Assembly: GCA_900074885.1 (NCBI GenBank)
Contig: FJUW01000016.1
Location: 971,219 to 1,035,218 of the forward strand
DNA length: 64,000 nucleotides
Direction: 5' to 3'
From: Rhynchosporium graminicola
Taxonomy: Eukaryota > Ascomycota > Leotiomycetes > Helotiales > Ploettnerulaceae
This document shows, in pieces, positions 38,778 to 49,374 of the stretch. Both the position numbers and the translations under genes were made by a program. Position 1 is the first letter of the stretch, and the number at the start of each line of letters is the position of its first letter. The notes below the pieces were generated by a model that saw nothing but the letters and a program-made list of their open reading frames with translations, was not told the DNA's origin and did not search any database.

Positions 38778-40649
38778 TTACCAACTGTCAAAATTTCCGA
38801 ATCCCCCTGTCCTCATTTTCTTCTTAGCTGGTTCGGGCTCAGCCTGGTCGTCCTTCACATCCATTTTGCTGCTACTGGTATCTTTCGCAACATGCAAATA
38901 CTTGCCCACGCCTCCAGATTGCTCGCTTTGGACTACAGTGCCGTCGTTCCTGATACGCTTGCCGGTCCAAGTAGTCTTATCATCCTCGGTCCCTCCCTGT
39001 TTCTTGATCTCTTCTTTCTCCTTCTCGAGATTGTCTCTCTCGCGTTTTTGCTTTTGGAATTCCTCGAACGGATCAACGAATACTACCACATTGTCCATGA
39101 CGATATCCTCCAACGGCCGGTTTCCATCGTCTCCAGGAACGTTCTCTAATTTTTGCAATACGTCCAAACCTCCAACAACTCGACCGAAAATGGTATGCTT
39201 CCGATCCAGATGCTTCGCGGGCTTATAAGTGATGAAGAACTGGCTCGAATTGGTATTTTTCCCCTTGTTGGCCATACTCATGACACCTCTAGCATCATGC
39301 GTCAAAGGTCCATCAAATTCATCCATGAAGTTCTTACCCCAGATGCTGGTGCCTCCTTTACCCGTACCGGTAGGATCGCCACCTTGAATCATGAAGTTTC
39401 GAATGTTTCGATGGAATTTCACACCGTTGTAGTATCCTTTCTTCGCTAGTTGGACGAAATTCCAAACCGCTCGAGGCGCGGTTTCGGTCTGGAGTTCGAT
39501 ATTCAGAGAGCCTTTCGAAGTTTCAATTCGAGCATATCCCTTAATCTTTACTCGTTTTGGTCGGAGCATATACTCCTCATCTGTAAGCAGTGCTCGCTCA
39601 CCACTCGTCTCCGGTGTGAGTCCAGTCGAGGTAAAACTAGCCGCAGCTTTTCCAGTGGTATACTGCGCAGCATTGTAAGCCATCTTCTTCTCCTGAACCA
39701 TTGACTGTCTAGGCGTGTTATTAAGTGGTCCGGTCTTCGTCAACGCCTTCGAGCGGTTAATATCACCACCAGCTTCGCGCTCCCTTCTTGCTTTCTCCAC
39801 AGCTTCTTTTGCTCTCAGCACCTTGTCCCCGACTCGTCCCAGCGCATCGATATTCACGCGCCCTCTCTTCCTTTCTTCATCTTGTTCTTTCGTCAAAACA
39901 GTCTCGCCCTTCTTCACAAAAATAAATTTACTCAAATCCCTGCTTTCTAAGTTTTGCGGATCCTGTAGCGTGATTATGTCTGACCTTCCAAACTCGCGAT
40001 CGTCAACCAAGTCGTTCCACATCTTAGCCTTGATGTTCAGTCTCTCGACGGTCTCCCAAGCAAAGACATTCGCCTCACTTCCATGTCTGATCGCCACAAT
40101 ATGCGTGTTGTCGGTGAAAACCTTGAATGTAACAGGATCTACCATTTCGCCTTTACTGTCTCCAGAGCCCATTCCGCCATCGTGCGCATTTGTGTCTCCA
40201 TTCCGGGCAAAGTTGAGCTTGATCAAATCCTTGTCCTTCAGGGGCTTTCCCGTCACTGGATTCGTTCCATGCTTCTCCAGCCACTGGCTTATTACTTCGA
40301 CATCGAATATCGTTCCCTCGGCGGTGCAGACTGGGTGTTTGAAAGGCTGAAGGCTCGCGGCGCAAAAGTTGAAGGGCAGGCGCTTGAAGTTCGCTCCATT
40401 TGGCGCTTTTAGGTTCACATTTGAGCCTGCGTTAGCTGAATATGCATCTGAAGACGACCACTCGGAATGGGTGATCTGAGGAGGAATTAGCACAAGCTGC
40501 AGGGAAGCAATTGTAACGATTTGCGGGAGGGCGTCCATCCAGAGGTCTAGCTACTTACGTATAATTTATCTGTGTCTAATCGCAGAGCGAATGATTAGTA
40601 TCTGACATGTTCATTTGTCTCGAGCGGATTGTGACTTACTTTTCCCCAT
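38778..40649 (-). CDS. cyp8: U-box/cyclophilin peptidyl-prolyl isomerase-like 2 (Cyp8/PPIL2)
   Basis: Exons 40649-40640, 40575-40559 and 40475-38778 join to 574 aa. Two tiny first exons (10 and 17 bp) give MGKNTDKLY and then ITHSEW, exactly the conserved start of the family, so the Met inside the intron at 40538 is rejected. A U-box lies at about residues 40-110 (PFKHPVCTAEGTIFDVEVIS). The cyclophilin domain spans about 340-490, with FHRNIRNFMIQGGDPTGTGK, MANKGKNTNSSQFFITYKPA and LDRKHTIFGRVVGGLDVL. A lysine-rich C-terminal tail follows. By family it is a nuclear, spliceosome-associated U-box protein with ubiquitin-ligase potential. The cyclophilin Arg, Phe, Gln and Phe catalytic positions are visible in FHRNIRNFMIQGGD and SQFFITY. 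The gene symbol follows the fungal name for this family. Confidence 0.93.
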
Positions 40650-42157
40650 TTTGCAGTGACAAGAGGGTTGAACTTGTGTGAATGCGCAAGTTGACAGACA
40701 ATAGCTATTGCCAAGCTACAGCTTGATCTTGATCTAATCTTATCTCTCGGTTAATTTGGCATGTTTCGACAACATCCTCAGTCCTGTCTTTCCCCACCCA
40801 ACCCACCATTGCCCTGGAGATATCATGTCTATCAAATTAATGTTTTCCTCTCGATATTGGTTATTCTGTGGTTTTCAAGTGTGCCCTCTATTAGTCTCGC
40901 GCAACCGTTGTTACTTGATTTTGGAGTAGTCCAAACTCCGAGTGCCTCAATGCCACGCCTCACAAATCCTTACCCACATGTTGGTCGGACTCATTAACGG
41001 ACATCGATTGCTTCAACGCATGCTAGACTTTAGATAGCGTCAGTTATCATATAATCGATCGTCCTACGACATCGGATACAGAAGCTCCCTGTTCCAACAT
41101 TATCGCAGGCTACAGCATTGAAGATTTTTCAACTTCGATACTCGAATTGTATTTAACTTGTCAAAGATGTAATATTAACTCAATGAATGAGATCCAAACG
41201 GATTCATTGTGATTGAAGCTTCGTTACTCCAATCTTTTGGGTAAAAATAAGTTGCAACGCGCTACTATATTTATGTACGCAATTTCTTTCTTGACTTGAG
41301 TTGTAAGCCTTCCCAGATGCTTTGGTACATAGAAAGCTAGACAACGAAAAGGAAAGGGCGTTCAACTACTACGCTCTGTATCAAAATTACGCATCTAGTA
41401 CGAGCGACTTCTAAGTCTGATGGTCAAAGATCATATCGAGATCCACTTCTCAATGATGAATTGACTTGAACATGATGTGCATCAATAATGTAGGCATATG
41501 GTACGATAAATTTCGCGCGTTAGCTGAGCTCTTCCTGCTCGAGCTCGGATTAGTGTTCTGCCAGTCCCGGTAACTATGTACTTGGATTTAGCGCGTGTCG
41601 CCTGCGGCCAAACAAAACAGGGTGATTTCACATCAATATCGACATCAGCACTGCACATTTTCCACCGAATCCTGCACAGATTGATGTTTCAGTACCTGGT
41701 GACTTTGCATGTACTGTGCTGTGACCATTTGCATTGACTGCTTCAACATCATACCATATCGGACGACGAATCGAACGAGTCTGATTGCTTGAAAGAAGTT
41801 GATGTTCGACACCTTCTCGACCTGAAGAACACTCGTTTACAGAGTCCTATCAACACAAGCTCCATCTCCGTCTTCCCAATACGCATTTAAATCTTCAAGT
41901 GAGAACCAACAGGTAGGACTGAATGCAGTGTCATCCACTATCAGCATCTGACATCTTGCGCAGAGCTCGAATTGTTTACTCTGAGAGCGCTCATCCTCCG
42001 AGCGAATTGCGGAAGTTACCTCAAGTCAAGAAGGGGAGAAACCCAGATGGTGCAAGGGAGTCCTCCAGATTCTCTTAGATTGTCAAGTCAACGATAATAT
42101 ACATCCTCTGCTCAAAGTTATCGTCGAAAATCAACCCTCGTCAACCTTATTTCCGCA
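40650..42157. other. Divergent intergenic region
   Basis: About 1.5 kb lie between the cyclophilin gene and the 830-residue protein. They are fairly AT-rich in the middle and pyrimidine-rich near 41850-42150, which is probably the promoter and 5' leader of the plus-strand gene. No other gene is seen. Confidence 0.5.
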
Positions 42158-44650
42158 ATGTCTTCAGCACATGAAGTCTTGCAACCAATCAGCAATCCGA
42201 GAAACACTCCCGCAATCTCTGCACACCCACAAGTGACCTCCAGAGAAGTCCCGTCCATGATCGCACCTGGCTACCAGACTCGAAGCTTTTCTGCAGGCGC
42301 CAGCGATCGTACACAACCTACTTCTGCGCAGTTAGACTACAACAAGCATTTGGGCGAGGCTGTCAACGCTGCAGCTGCAGCTCATTACTACCCATTGGAA
42401 AATTCGGGTATGGTTGGTCAGTGGAGAAACAACGCTTCTCCTACTGCTGGAGCTACCGCTCACGTGTCTCCTTCGCCCGCAAAGCGTGCCTTCAATTTAT
42501 CATACGTCAACTCGAACCCTATGACAATATCCGACGCGGATTCAACTCAATCACCAAAGCGTCGTGGAGATCCTGTTAGATCGGCAAGACGTAAGACGAT
42601 GGCAGAGACAATCAACGAAGCAGCGTTTACATCTCCCATTCGACAAAGGGTTGAGAAGATAGCTACCACCGAGAGAGGAGGTCAGTCTAACACTTCGAGT
42701 GGAATTGAGGGTCAAAACGCTGGCGATTCCCTGGCCAAGGTTATACAACAAGGACAACTTCAGGATTACAACAAGTACTACCAATACCTGGCGCAAAAGA
42801 ATGGCATGCACTTGAAAAGAATTCCAAGTGAAGATGATACGCTATCCGCAGCATACGTTAAACCTTATACACCCATCTATACCTCAGTTGTGAAAGAGGG
42901 AGACCAGGAGAATCCTCTCGCCGCAGGTGCCGTCTCTAGCTTTCGGGCTTCCGGGAAGGCATACACTCCACAGCCTATTGATGCGCCCATAAGACAACCG
43001 TATGGATATCAAGGCTCATCTCGACAATTGACTGATCCTCAGAGCCAGATAGACTACGGACTGACTCATGGATGGTTGCGTCAAATGCCACAGGGCGAGC
43101 ATAAAAACCAGTTGCAGCCAAATGACCTTCAAAATAAAGGACAACGATCAGTATACACACCTAATCTGATGGATGCAGGCAGTATAGTACCTCGTAGCAG
43201 TATCTCCACTTTCATTTCGAACCAACAGACTGCGCAGTTCCAACCCGTACAAGGATCCATGCAACCAAATCAACAGCTGAAGACTCTGCTTGAGAAGAAC
43301 TCGAATTTCAGACATCCGAATTTGGAAATGAGTCGACGAATGGCAGATTATCGTGCACAGATATCTGGACTTCCGCCAGCTCCCAGCTTTTCCACGGCTC
43401 CACTTGGGTCTCCAACAGGACACAATCATTCAGATCCTACCAATTCGATGCAAGGGCCACCGGACACTAGAATGTATCAGCAATTCCCGGTAAATTCGCT
43501 CGCAGATATATCCACACGCCTACGTCCTGCTCAGTCTTACCACCCGGAACATGGCGGAGCGAACACTGGGGCGTCATTCTCGAATCAATTCTCTTCACTG
43601 CTTTCGGCTCAGTACCCTAAAGATGGGAGATTATCCACCAACTTTGATGTCAATCCATCAAAGATTTCCGTGGTCCGGGGAGTCGTCATCGAGGCTAATT
43701 CCAAGGCACATGATATGTTTGAGGCAGATGTTGAAAACGGCAACTTCGCACGCACCAACCTCCCCGAATGGATGGCACTGAATACCCAGGCACAGGTTAG
43801 AATCTTTTCGGGCGATACAAGTCCCGAAGAAGATACCCTACATAGTGCATATCCAGAGCCTCCCACCTCCACTACCGAAAGTGCACTCGCGACCTGCCCA
43901 CTTCCAAACATCAACCAGGCTTACACAGGTACCCCTGCTATCTACCGTCCCTTTGACGCTTCACAGCACCCAGACGGCCCCATATACTTGCCCCCCCTCC
44001 CTCTCCACATCCCTCTAAAGAAGAACAAGAAGGCTAGGGCCAGCAGAAAGGCTCCAGTATTCTTCATCGGAAAAGCACCCACTCCCCGCAAGTCTCGAGC
44101 AAAAAAGACCACGCAGTCTATTTCCAATTCAAACTTCCCCTCGCAAGACTTTGCACCTGAGAATGCTACCACACAGTCTGATCTTCAAACCTTCATTTTT
44201 CAACCCACTGCTCCTCGAAATGCTGTTCGAAAACCTCATGAGCAGACCGCCGTTTCCTATCCCAGCACTGCTCGAGAGGCTACGCCAGAGTCTAGCGGTC
44301 AGGTCTCTACTCCACAACCCATTACTCCTCACAAGGCTATCCCTGAGTCTAAAGATAATCCCTTCAGCCCACAGCCTGTCACTCCTCGGACTGCTACACC
44401 AAAACCTCCAATGTTTGATTTCTCAAGTCCCTCCCGCCATCCAGCAAGCACCGGTAGTTCAACAGTATCAAGAATGATGGCTGGTAATTATGCCGAGCTG
44501 TTCCGCCGCCCGGAGGACGAGACCAGATGGAAGCAAGATGCCTACGCTCAAACAATGGCCGAGCTGGGCACACCGTCGAAGTACCAACTGAAGAAGGAAG
44601 AGGCAGAGAGAAAGCGCCTACAGAAGGAGCTGGAAAAGGCCAAGAAGTGA
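42158..44650 (+). CDS. Large disordered protein, 830 aa, function unknown
   Basis: This is one uninterrupted exon. The protein is rich in Ser, Pro, Gln, Asn and Thr throughout and should be largely disordered. Features that can be seen are an early segment SPKRRGDPVRSARRKTMAET (about 128-148), a basic patch PLKKNKKARASRKAPVFFIG (about 617-637), a run of Thr/Pro spacers of the form TPxxATP/TPHKAIP near 735-760, and a C-terminal charged helix (RWKQDAYAQTMAELGTPSKY, then a Lys/Glu-rich end ELEKAKK). That C-terminal helix and the SPKRR segment look like the parts most likely to be conserved. I do not recognise the family. Basic patches allow a nuclear location, but that is a guess. Confidence 0.75.
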   Translation: MSSAHEVLQPISNPRNTPAISAHPQVTSREVPSMIAPGYQTRSFSAGASDRTQPTSAQLDYNKHLGEAVNAAAAAHYYPLENSGMVGQWRNNASPTAGATAHVSPSPAKRAFNLSYVNSNPMTISDADSTQSPKRRGDPVRSARRKTMAETINEAAFTSPIRQRVEKIATTERGGQSNTSSGIEGQNAGDSLAKVIQQGQLQDYNKYYQYLAQKNGMHLKRIPSEDDTLSAAYVKPYTPIYTSVVKEGDQENPLAAGAVSSFRASGKAYTPQPIDAPIRQPYGYQGSSRQLTDPQSQIDYGLTHGWLRQMPQGEHKNQLQPNDLQNKGQRSVYTPNLMDAGSIVPRSSISTFISNQQTAQFQPVQGSMQPNQQLKTLLEKNSNFRHPNLEMSRRMADYRAQISGLPPAPSFSTAPLGSPTGHNHSDPTNSMQGPPDTRMYQQFPVNSLADISTRLRPAQSYHPEHGGANTGASFSNQFSSLLSAQYPKDGRLSTNFDVNPSKISVVRGVVIEANSKAHDMFEADVENGNFARTNLPEWMALNTQAQVRIFSGDTSPEEDTLHSAYPEPPTSTTESALATCPLPNINQAYTGTPAIYRPFDASQHPDGPIYLPPLPLHIPLKKNKKARASRKAPVFFIGKAPTPRKSRAKKTTQSISNSNFPSQDFAPENATTQSDLQTFIFQPTAPRNAVRKPHEQTAVSYPSTAREATPESSGQVSTPQPITPHKAIPESKDNPFSPQPVTPRTATPKPPMFDFSSPSRHPASTGSSTVSRMMAGNYAELFRRPEDETRWKQDAYAQTMAELGTPSKYQLKKEEAERKRLQKELEKAKK

Positions 44651-46375
44651 GTGAAGCTATGTTGTGGCCATCATGGCGTGAGCTTTTGCTACATCCAAGT
44701 CTTCTTGGGAGAGAAACGAAAGCTGCATAATTTTGCCGCCAGTCTGTAAATACTCTGCTTTGTACTTTGATTTTGTATGATATGTAATGAATACCCAGTT
44801 AATGTTCAAGGAGAGAGATGAAATAGAGTTATGCACCTTGGGAAGAGGGTTTACGACTTCAGAGGTTATGAAGTATCTCAGGCTTGAGGGTTCTGCATAC
44901 CTAGATGTAGGAGTAGTATTATAGGGTGGTCTGAACCAATGAGAAAATCAAAACAACGCTGTTCCTCTTTTTGTCTTTGATCAGGCAAGTTGAAAATGGT
45001 GGGGAAAATCTCCCTAAGCCTTGAAATGTAGTCTACAAGCAATATTTGCGATGCAAACAGTTCTCTCGAGTGTTTGGAAACGGTCATGCTTCTTGCGTGA
45101 TCTGAGAGTACTTCTAAGCGGCTCCATTTGCGGATGCTGTACACTATACCCGGAAAATGATCTGAGGTTTGTAAAACTGAGGCTGATCGAATCCTTGGCC
45201 GGCGAAGAGAGACCTGTGTCTTAAAACATAAACATCAGATTGCTATGTGAACCTAGAGTTTTTTCTCTCCGGCATGTCCTCTATTCAGGATTTGAAGTGG
45301 AAAAAGTTCCTTAGTCATATGGATATTTAATGGATCTGTGATGCTACAGTCTCCAAATGCGGATTTACCCGGCAAGAGGCGAGTTCGCTCAGCCTGGTAT
45401 ACGAATTATTGCGATAAGGGGACTCGAAAGTCAAGTCAAGCAGCGCTGGATGTGCCAAGGCTCGCTTAAGGTGTTTAGCTTTACTGCTGATCAGTTCACT
45501 ACTGTTGATGGTCGGCACTATGAGAGCCTAGCATTGACCTCTTATTGACTGAAGAATCTGCTTAGAAAAGTGACATTCAACGTTTAAGTATGTTATTGAG
45601 TATCCGGCAGACCATGTCTTCAATGTTCAACCATGCATGGTGTATGAAAATTATATGTGGTTAATCATCGACAGCCTTGATAATAGATTGAGGGATAAGT
45701 ATAGAGCTATATTGGATCATATTTCAGTCTCATAGGGAAGGTTCACATTGGAGCGTTGCATGCTGTCTTGGAAACTTCCGTCGTTGTCTCTCATAGATTA
45801 GAAAATAGTCGTCGGAACTCCCGTGCAGAAACAAAACGCAGCAGAAATATCAGCTAGTCGAAAAAGAGTTTGCTTGGGAAGATTAGAGGTGTCCTTCAAG
45901 GAAACTTTTCTTTCCAGACACCCTATGCTTGTGGAATTATTTCCAGCAGCGATTTATTCTCCGAAAAAGCGGTGAAGTCATCGTTATCTTATATATTTCA
46001 TTGTGAGGATACTGCTATGACGCACGCGATCTCCTGATGGAACTCAAAACATTCGCTCAAGCCATCTCCAACAGATTGAGCTGGCTTGACGGCAAGTAAG
46101 CCACCATAATACCCCAAGAAACACAATCGTTACTAAACTGAGCTGGGGCCACAAATTTTCCTGAATATTTACTGTAGATTGTATAATGAAGATTCTATGA
46201 AGATTCTAATAATAGAAAGCAAAGAAATTTAGCCGAAACTGCCCAAGTCTAACGTTTAAAAACAATTTACACAACATAATTCTAAAACCCCGAACCCCAA
46301 ATTGTCCCTCATATGAGAATTCCCTCAATATCTCCTCACTTCGTCACCAACTCCGTCTGGCTCTGCATCTCCGCA
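44651..46375. other. Intergenic region
   Basis: About 1.7 kb of fairly AT-rich DNA lie between the convergent 830-residue protein gene and the DUF7702 gene. Short open frames have no domain. I see no repeat or RNA gene. Confidence 0.5.
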
Positions 46376-47290
46376 TCATGCTTTTTCGCTTGGGATAAAC
46401 GCCATAACAATCCTGCCTATAATGGTCTTCTTCGCAATATTCAGCCCCACGTTTCCCTTCCCCTTGCTCTGCAAAGGATGAGAGCTGTTAGAGCTATTCG
46501 TCTGCCTCGTCGCAACGGGATATTTTACGACTACCTTCCTCAAAGTCAAGCCTGTGATTTCGAAAGCTATCACAACGCAGATCTCCATCAAGTAAGCCAT
46601 GAAAAGTAAGACAGTCTCGTCGCCGGTGAGAAGGTTGAATCTCTTATCGTGTGAGAAAGTGCTGATGCAAGAGTATATGAGGCGGATAAGAAGGAATGGA
46701 AGCGCAACGGCAACGGCATATAGCAGTCGCTTTTCACCGGACTGGGCGTGCGGAGTGTAGAATGATATCACGATAGTGAGGGAGGCGACGGCGGCATATG
46801 ATAAGATGAACAGCGCGGATCCAGCTTTACTCAGACTTCCTGGACGGTAAGCACCCACGGCACCAGCATTCAAAGCTTTCGTGTAGGCGTTGCTGGCGTT
46901 GATACCACCAACGATACCAAGGATCAGACCTATCAAGATGATCAAATGGACGATTTTGGTGATCCCAGGGTGGATCCTTGTGTTATGTGTTTCGTGAATG
47001 GTGTCAAGAAGTCGATCAAGAAGACCCATTGCAGCAAACATGAGAGGAGAGAGGCCGACATTGTTCAGGATGGCGTATCCGGTGTAGAGACTTGTGCTTG
47101 TGGGTTTACTGATTATGGCGAGCTGCATAGCTGAGCCTATGATACGGGCAAGACAGAATATGACGAGATAGATCCATCCGGAGTTTTTGCGAAAGCCATG
47201 TCTCATGACGAGGAAAATCGCAACTGCAATAGCCCATGTGTAAACGATGATTTCACCGATGGACACTCCATTGCGATAGCTGAGAGTCAT
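46376..47290 (-). CDS. Seven-pass fungal membrane protein (DUF7702-like)
   Basis: The single exon encodes 304 aa. It starts MTLSYRNGVSIGEIIVYTWA and shows about seven hydrophobic segments: near residues 11-30, 41-60, 70-90 (NNVGLSPLMFAAMGLLDRLL), 110-130 (VHLIILIGLILGIVGG), 157-178 (LFILSYAAVASLTIVISFY), 188-208 and 226-246. The layout and the RHGFRKNSGWIYLVIFCLAR motif match the fungal integral membrane family currently called DUF7702, whose function is unknown. The tail is Ser/Asn-rich and basic. No partner gene is evident nearby. Confidence 0.75.
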   Translation of the reverse strand: MTLSYRNGVSIGEIIVYTWAIAVAIFLVMRHGFRKNSGWIYLVIFCLARIIGSAMQLAIISKPTSTSLYTGYAILNNVGLSPLMFAAMGLLDRLLDTIHETHNTRIHPGITKIVHLIILIGLILGIVGGINASNAYTKALNAGAVGAYRPGSLSKAGSALFILSYAAVASLTIVISFYTPHAQSGEKRLLYAVAVALPFLLIRLIYSCISTFSHDKRFNLLTGDETVLLFMAYLMEICVVIAFEITGLTLRKVVVKYPVATRQTNSSNSSHPLQSKGKGNVGLNIAKKTIIGRIVMAFIPSEKA

Positions 47291-48665
47291 ACCCGGCCAG
47301 TGAGTCTGAAGCAGTAATATTGGGACTTGGGAAGAATAAAACAGTTGATAAATGGATTTCTTGTTGCGCTCAATGGTAACTTGAGGATGAAGATGGAGAT
47401 GAGGATGTGAGAGTGAGCAGCAAAGTCAAATACGAGAATCAAAGAACTATATACAAAAAACCCGTACTACTCTTCATTTTTTTATTCACTTTCCCTTGAT
47501 TGTTTTGATACCCGCCTTGAACCGATTCGGGGTTCCTCTTCGCACACTAGGCTCAGTGAGGGGTGCTTGATGTTCGCTTGCTCAGCCCTGAGGCACAGCC
47601 ATGTGTTTATGCTTCGGATCGCCATTGTGACAGCAATGGACGTCTGAAAGTAACCAATGAGGAGACTGGAGCAATACATCCGTAGTGGTTAATCCTCTAT
47701 GATTGCGGGAACTTTAAAGCTTAAAAGCTTGGTGGCTCGGGTAGAAGCTTGATGTGAATTGGCAAGGTGTACGTCTCCCATGCATGTGGATCATGGATCG
47801 TTAGTCACCTTCGTACTTTTGCAAGCGCAATTGCAGCGATTAGATGAGATGCAGTGTTTGACAGCAGAAGTGCCCAGACGTGCCACGAATCATCCGCGCA
47901 CGAATTATATTGCGATGCAGTGAATGCGCTTGACATCCAGCATTCCGAGTCTGTGTATCTCCAGACATCATGCTAGAAGATGGTATACAGGTTAGCAAAT
48001 GAAGAATCCAACGACAACAGCTCTCAAGAGAATTTCATGATACTGGATCCTGCGTAGGTATGAATCCCCGACAGGAAACTACAATCAGTGATCGTGCCGA
48101 CGGTGCATTAGTCAGATGACAATCCCAGAATCCCTCGTCAAACGAGCGGGCCAACCTTATCTCCATGTTTAGGTACCCAAAAGGGCATGCACTGCGCCAA
48201 GTCATACATAGCTATGTCATTCAAGTTTTCGGAGAGTCAGCAATCTATGGGAAGGTATTTGCTGATTCCTTTGGTGATCTCGTCTAGAAGACAATATCCA
48301 TTACAATTTGCAGATTCGCTTTTAGAGTCTAGGACTGCATTATGGGGAAAGCTGCCAGGTGATATTTATGACTACACATCACTTTGATAGTCGTTTACGT
48401 CGATAGTCTCTTATGCATGATAATACCTTCGCGGCTTTGATTTCGAGTTTGAAAGGCGGTTTTTTTTCCGTTCTCTAGACTGGTACTCAGGAGTCGCATT
48501 TTCTTCGATGACTTCAACAGGGCGATAGGTCCTCGCTTTGCCAGAGACTAAAGTGCCAGCCTTGATTAGAGTTCGTATAGTCTATCTTAAGGTTAGTTTT
48601 AGAATTAGTAGCTGCCACTTTGGCCTAACTTATGACAAGCCTCTCATCCGCGACCAGGAAGTAAA
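47291..48665. other. Intergenic region
   Basis: This is the upstream region of the DUF7702-like gene. Open frames of 65-69 codons are present but none resembles a protein. I see no RNA gene or repeat. Confidence 0.5.
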
Positions 48666-49079
48666 TCACAACTCCTTCCTTCTCTTCTTCCTTTCAGCCA
48701 ACTCTACCGCATGTTTCTCGCCTCGCATCTCTGCCATAACCCTATAGATTCGAGTGTCGTCAAATTTTTCAATATAAAGGCCTGATGACATAAAGCACAA
48801 ATCTTTTCCCGTTCCTTTGCAATGTCTCGCGAAAATACGAGCAATCTCGTCCTCAAGTTCTTCATATTTGCACTGGTAATTGCAGATGCTTTCTCTTACT
48901 TCAGCCTCCGACCATCTTTCCTTCAGGTATTTTGAAGGTGCCCACAACTGGAGTCCATTGTGGAATTTTCCGGTTGAGATAGGAGCGGAAGATGGTCTGG
49001 GTTGTGGTTCCTCTGTCGGCGAAAATGACGAAAATTTGGTCGGCGCATTTTGTAAACTGAAGGTAGTGCCTAGCAACAC
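48666..49079 (-). CDS. Orphan ORF, 137 aa
   Basis: This is an uninterrupted frame with coding-like composition. A Ser/Pro-rich N-terminus is followed by a charged helical part (LKERWSEAEVRESICNYQCK, then YEELEDEIARIFARHC) and a Lys/Arg-rich end (ERKKRRKEL). The start could lie further upstream if an intron joins the frame at 49080-49319. The family is not recognised. A CTACCTAGGTAG palindrome lies 140 bp upstream. Confidence 0.45.
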   Translation of the reverse strand: MLLGTTFSLQNAPTKFSSFSPTEEPQPRPSSAPISTGKFHNGLQLWAPSKYLKERWSEAEVRESICNYQCKYEELEDEIARIFARHCKGTGKDLCFMSSGLYIEKFDDTRIYRVMAEMRGEKHAVELAERKKRRKEL

Positions 49080-49374
49080 CTAATTTCGATCAGTGTGTCG
49101 AGATCTCCATTTGTTTAAAATAAAGGTGAGATTTTGAAGTATCAAACCGTTTTCGAAAATAAAAGGCACACAATATGTGACTTGAGTGGCTGGGTAGCCC
49201 AGACTCCAGTTCAGGCTACCTAGGTAGTGCGGCCATTTGGTAGAGGGCCAGCTCTTCATCTTCGCGGAAGAAACAATTGAACACCGTGAGGATTCACAGA
49301 AGAGATCTGGAGCAAACAAGAGGATTAATTTTATCCATCCATCTAATTATACAAAAGCTGAGACAATGTCACAA

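Noticed and set aside
39715..40350. 211-codon plus-strand open frame
   Set aside because: Antisense to the U-box and linker region of the cyclophilin gene.
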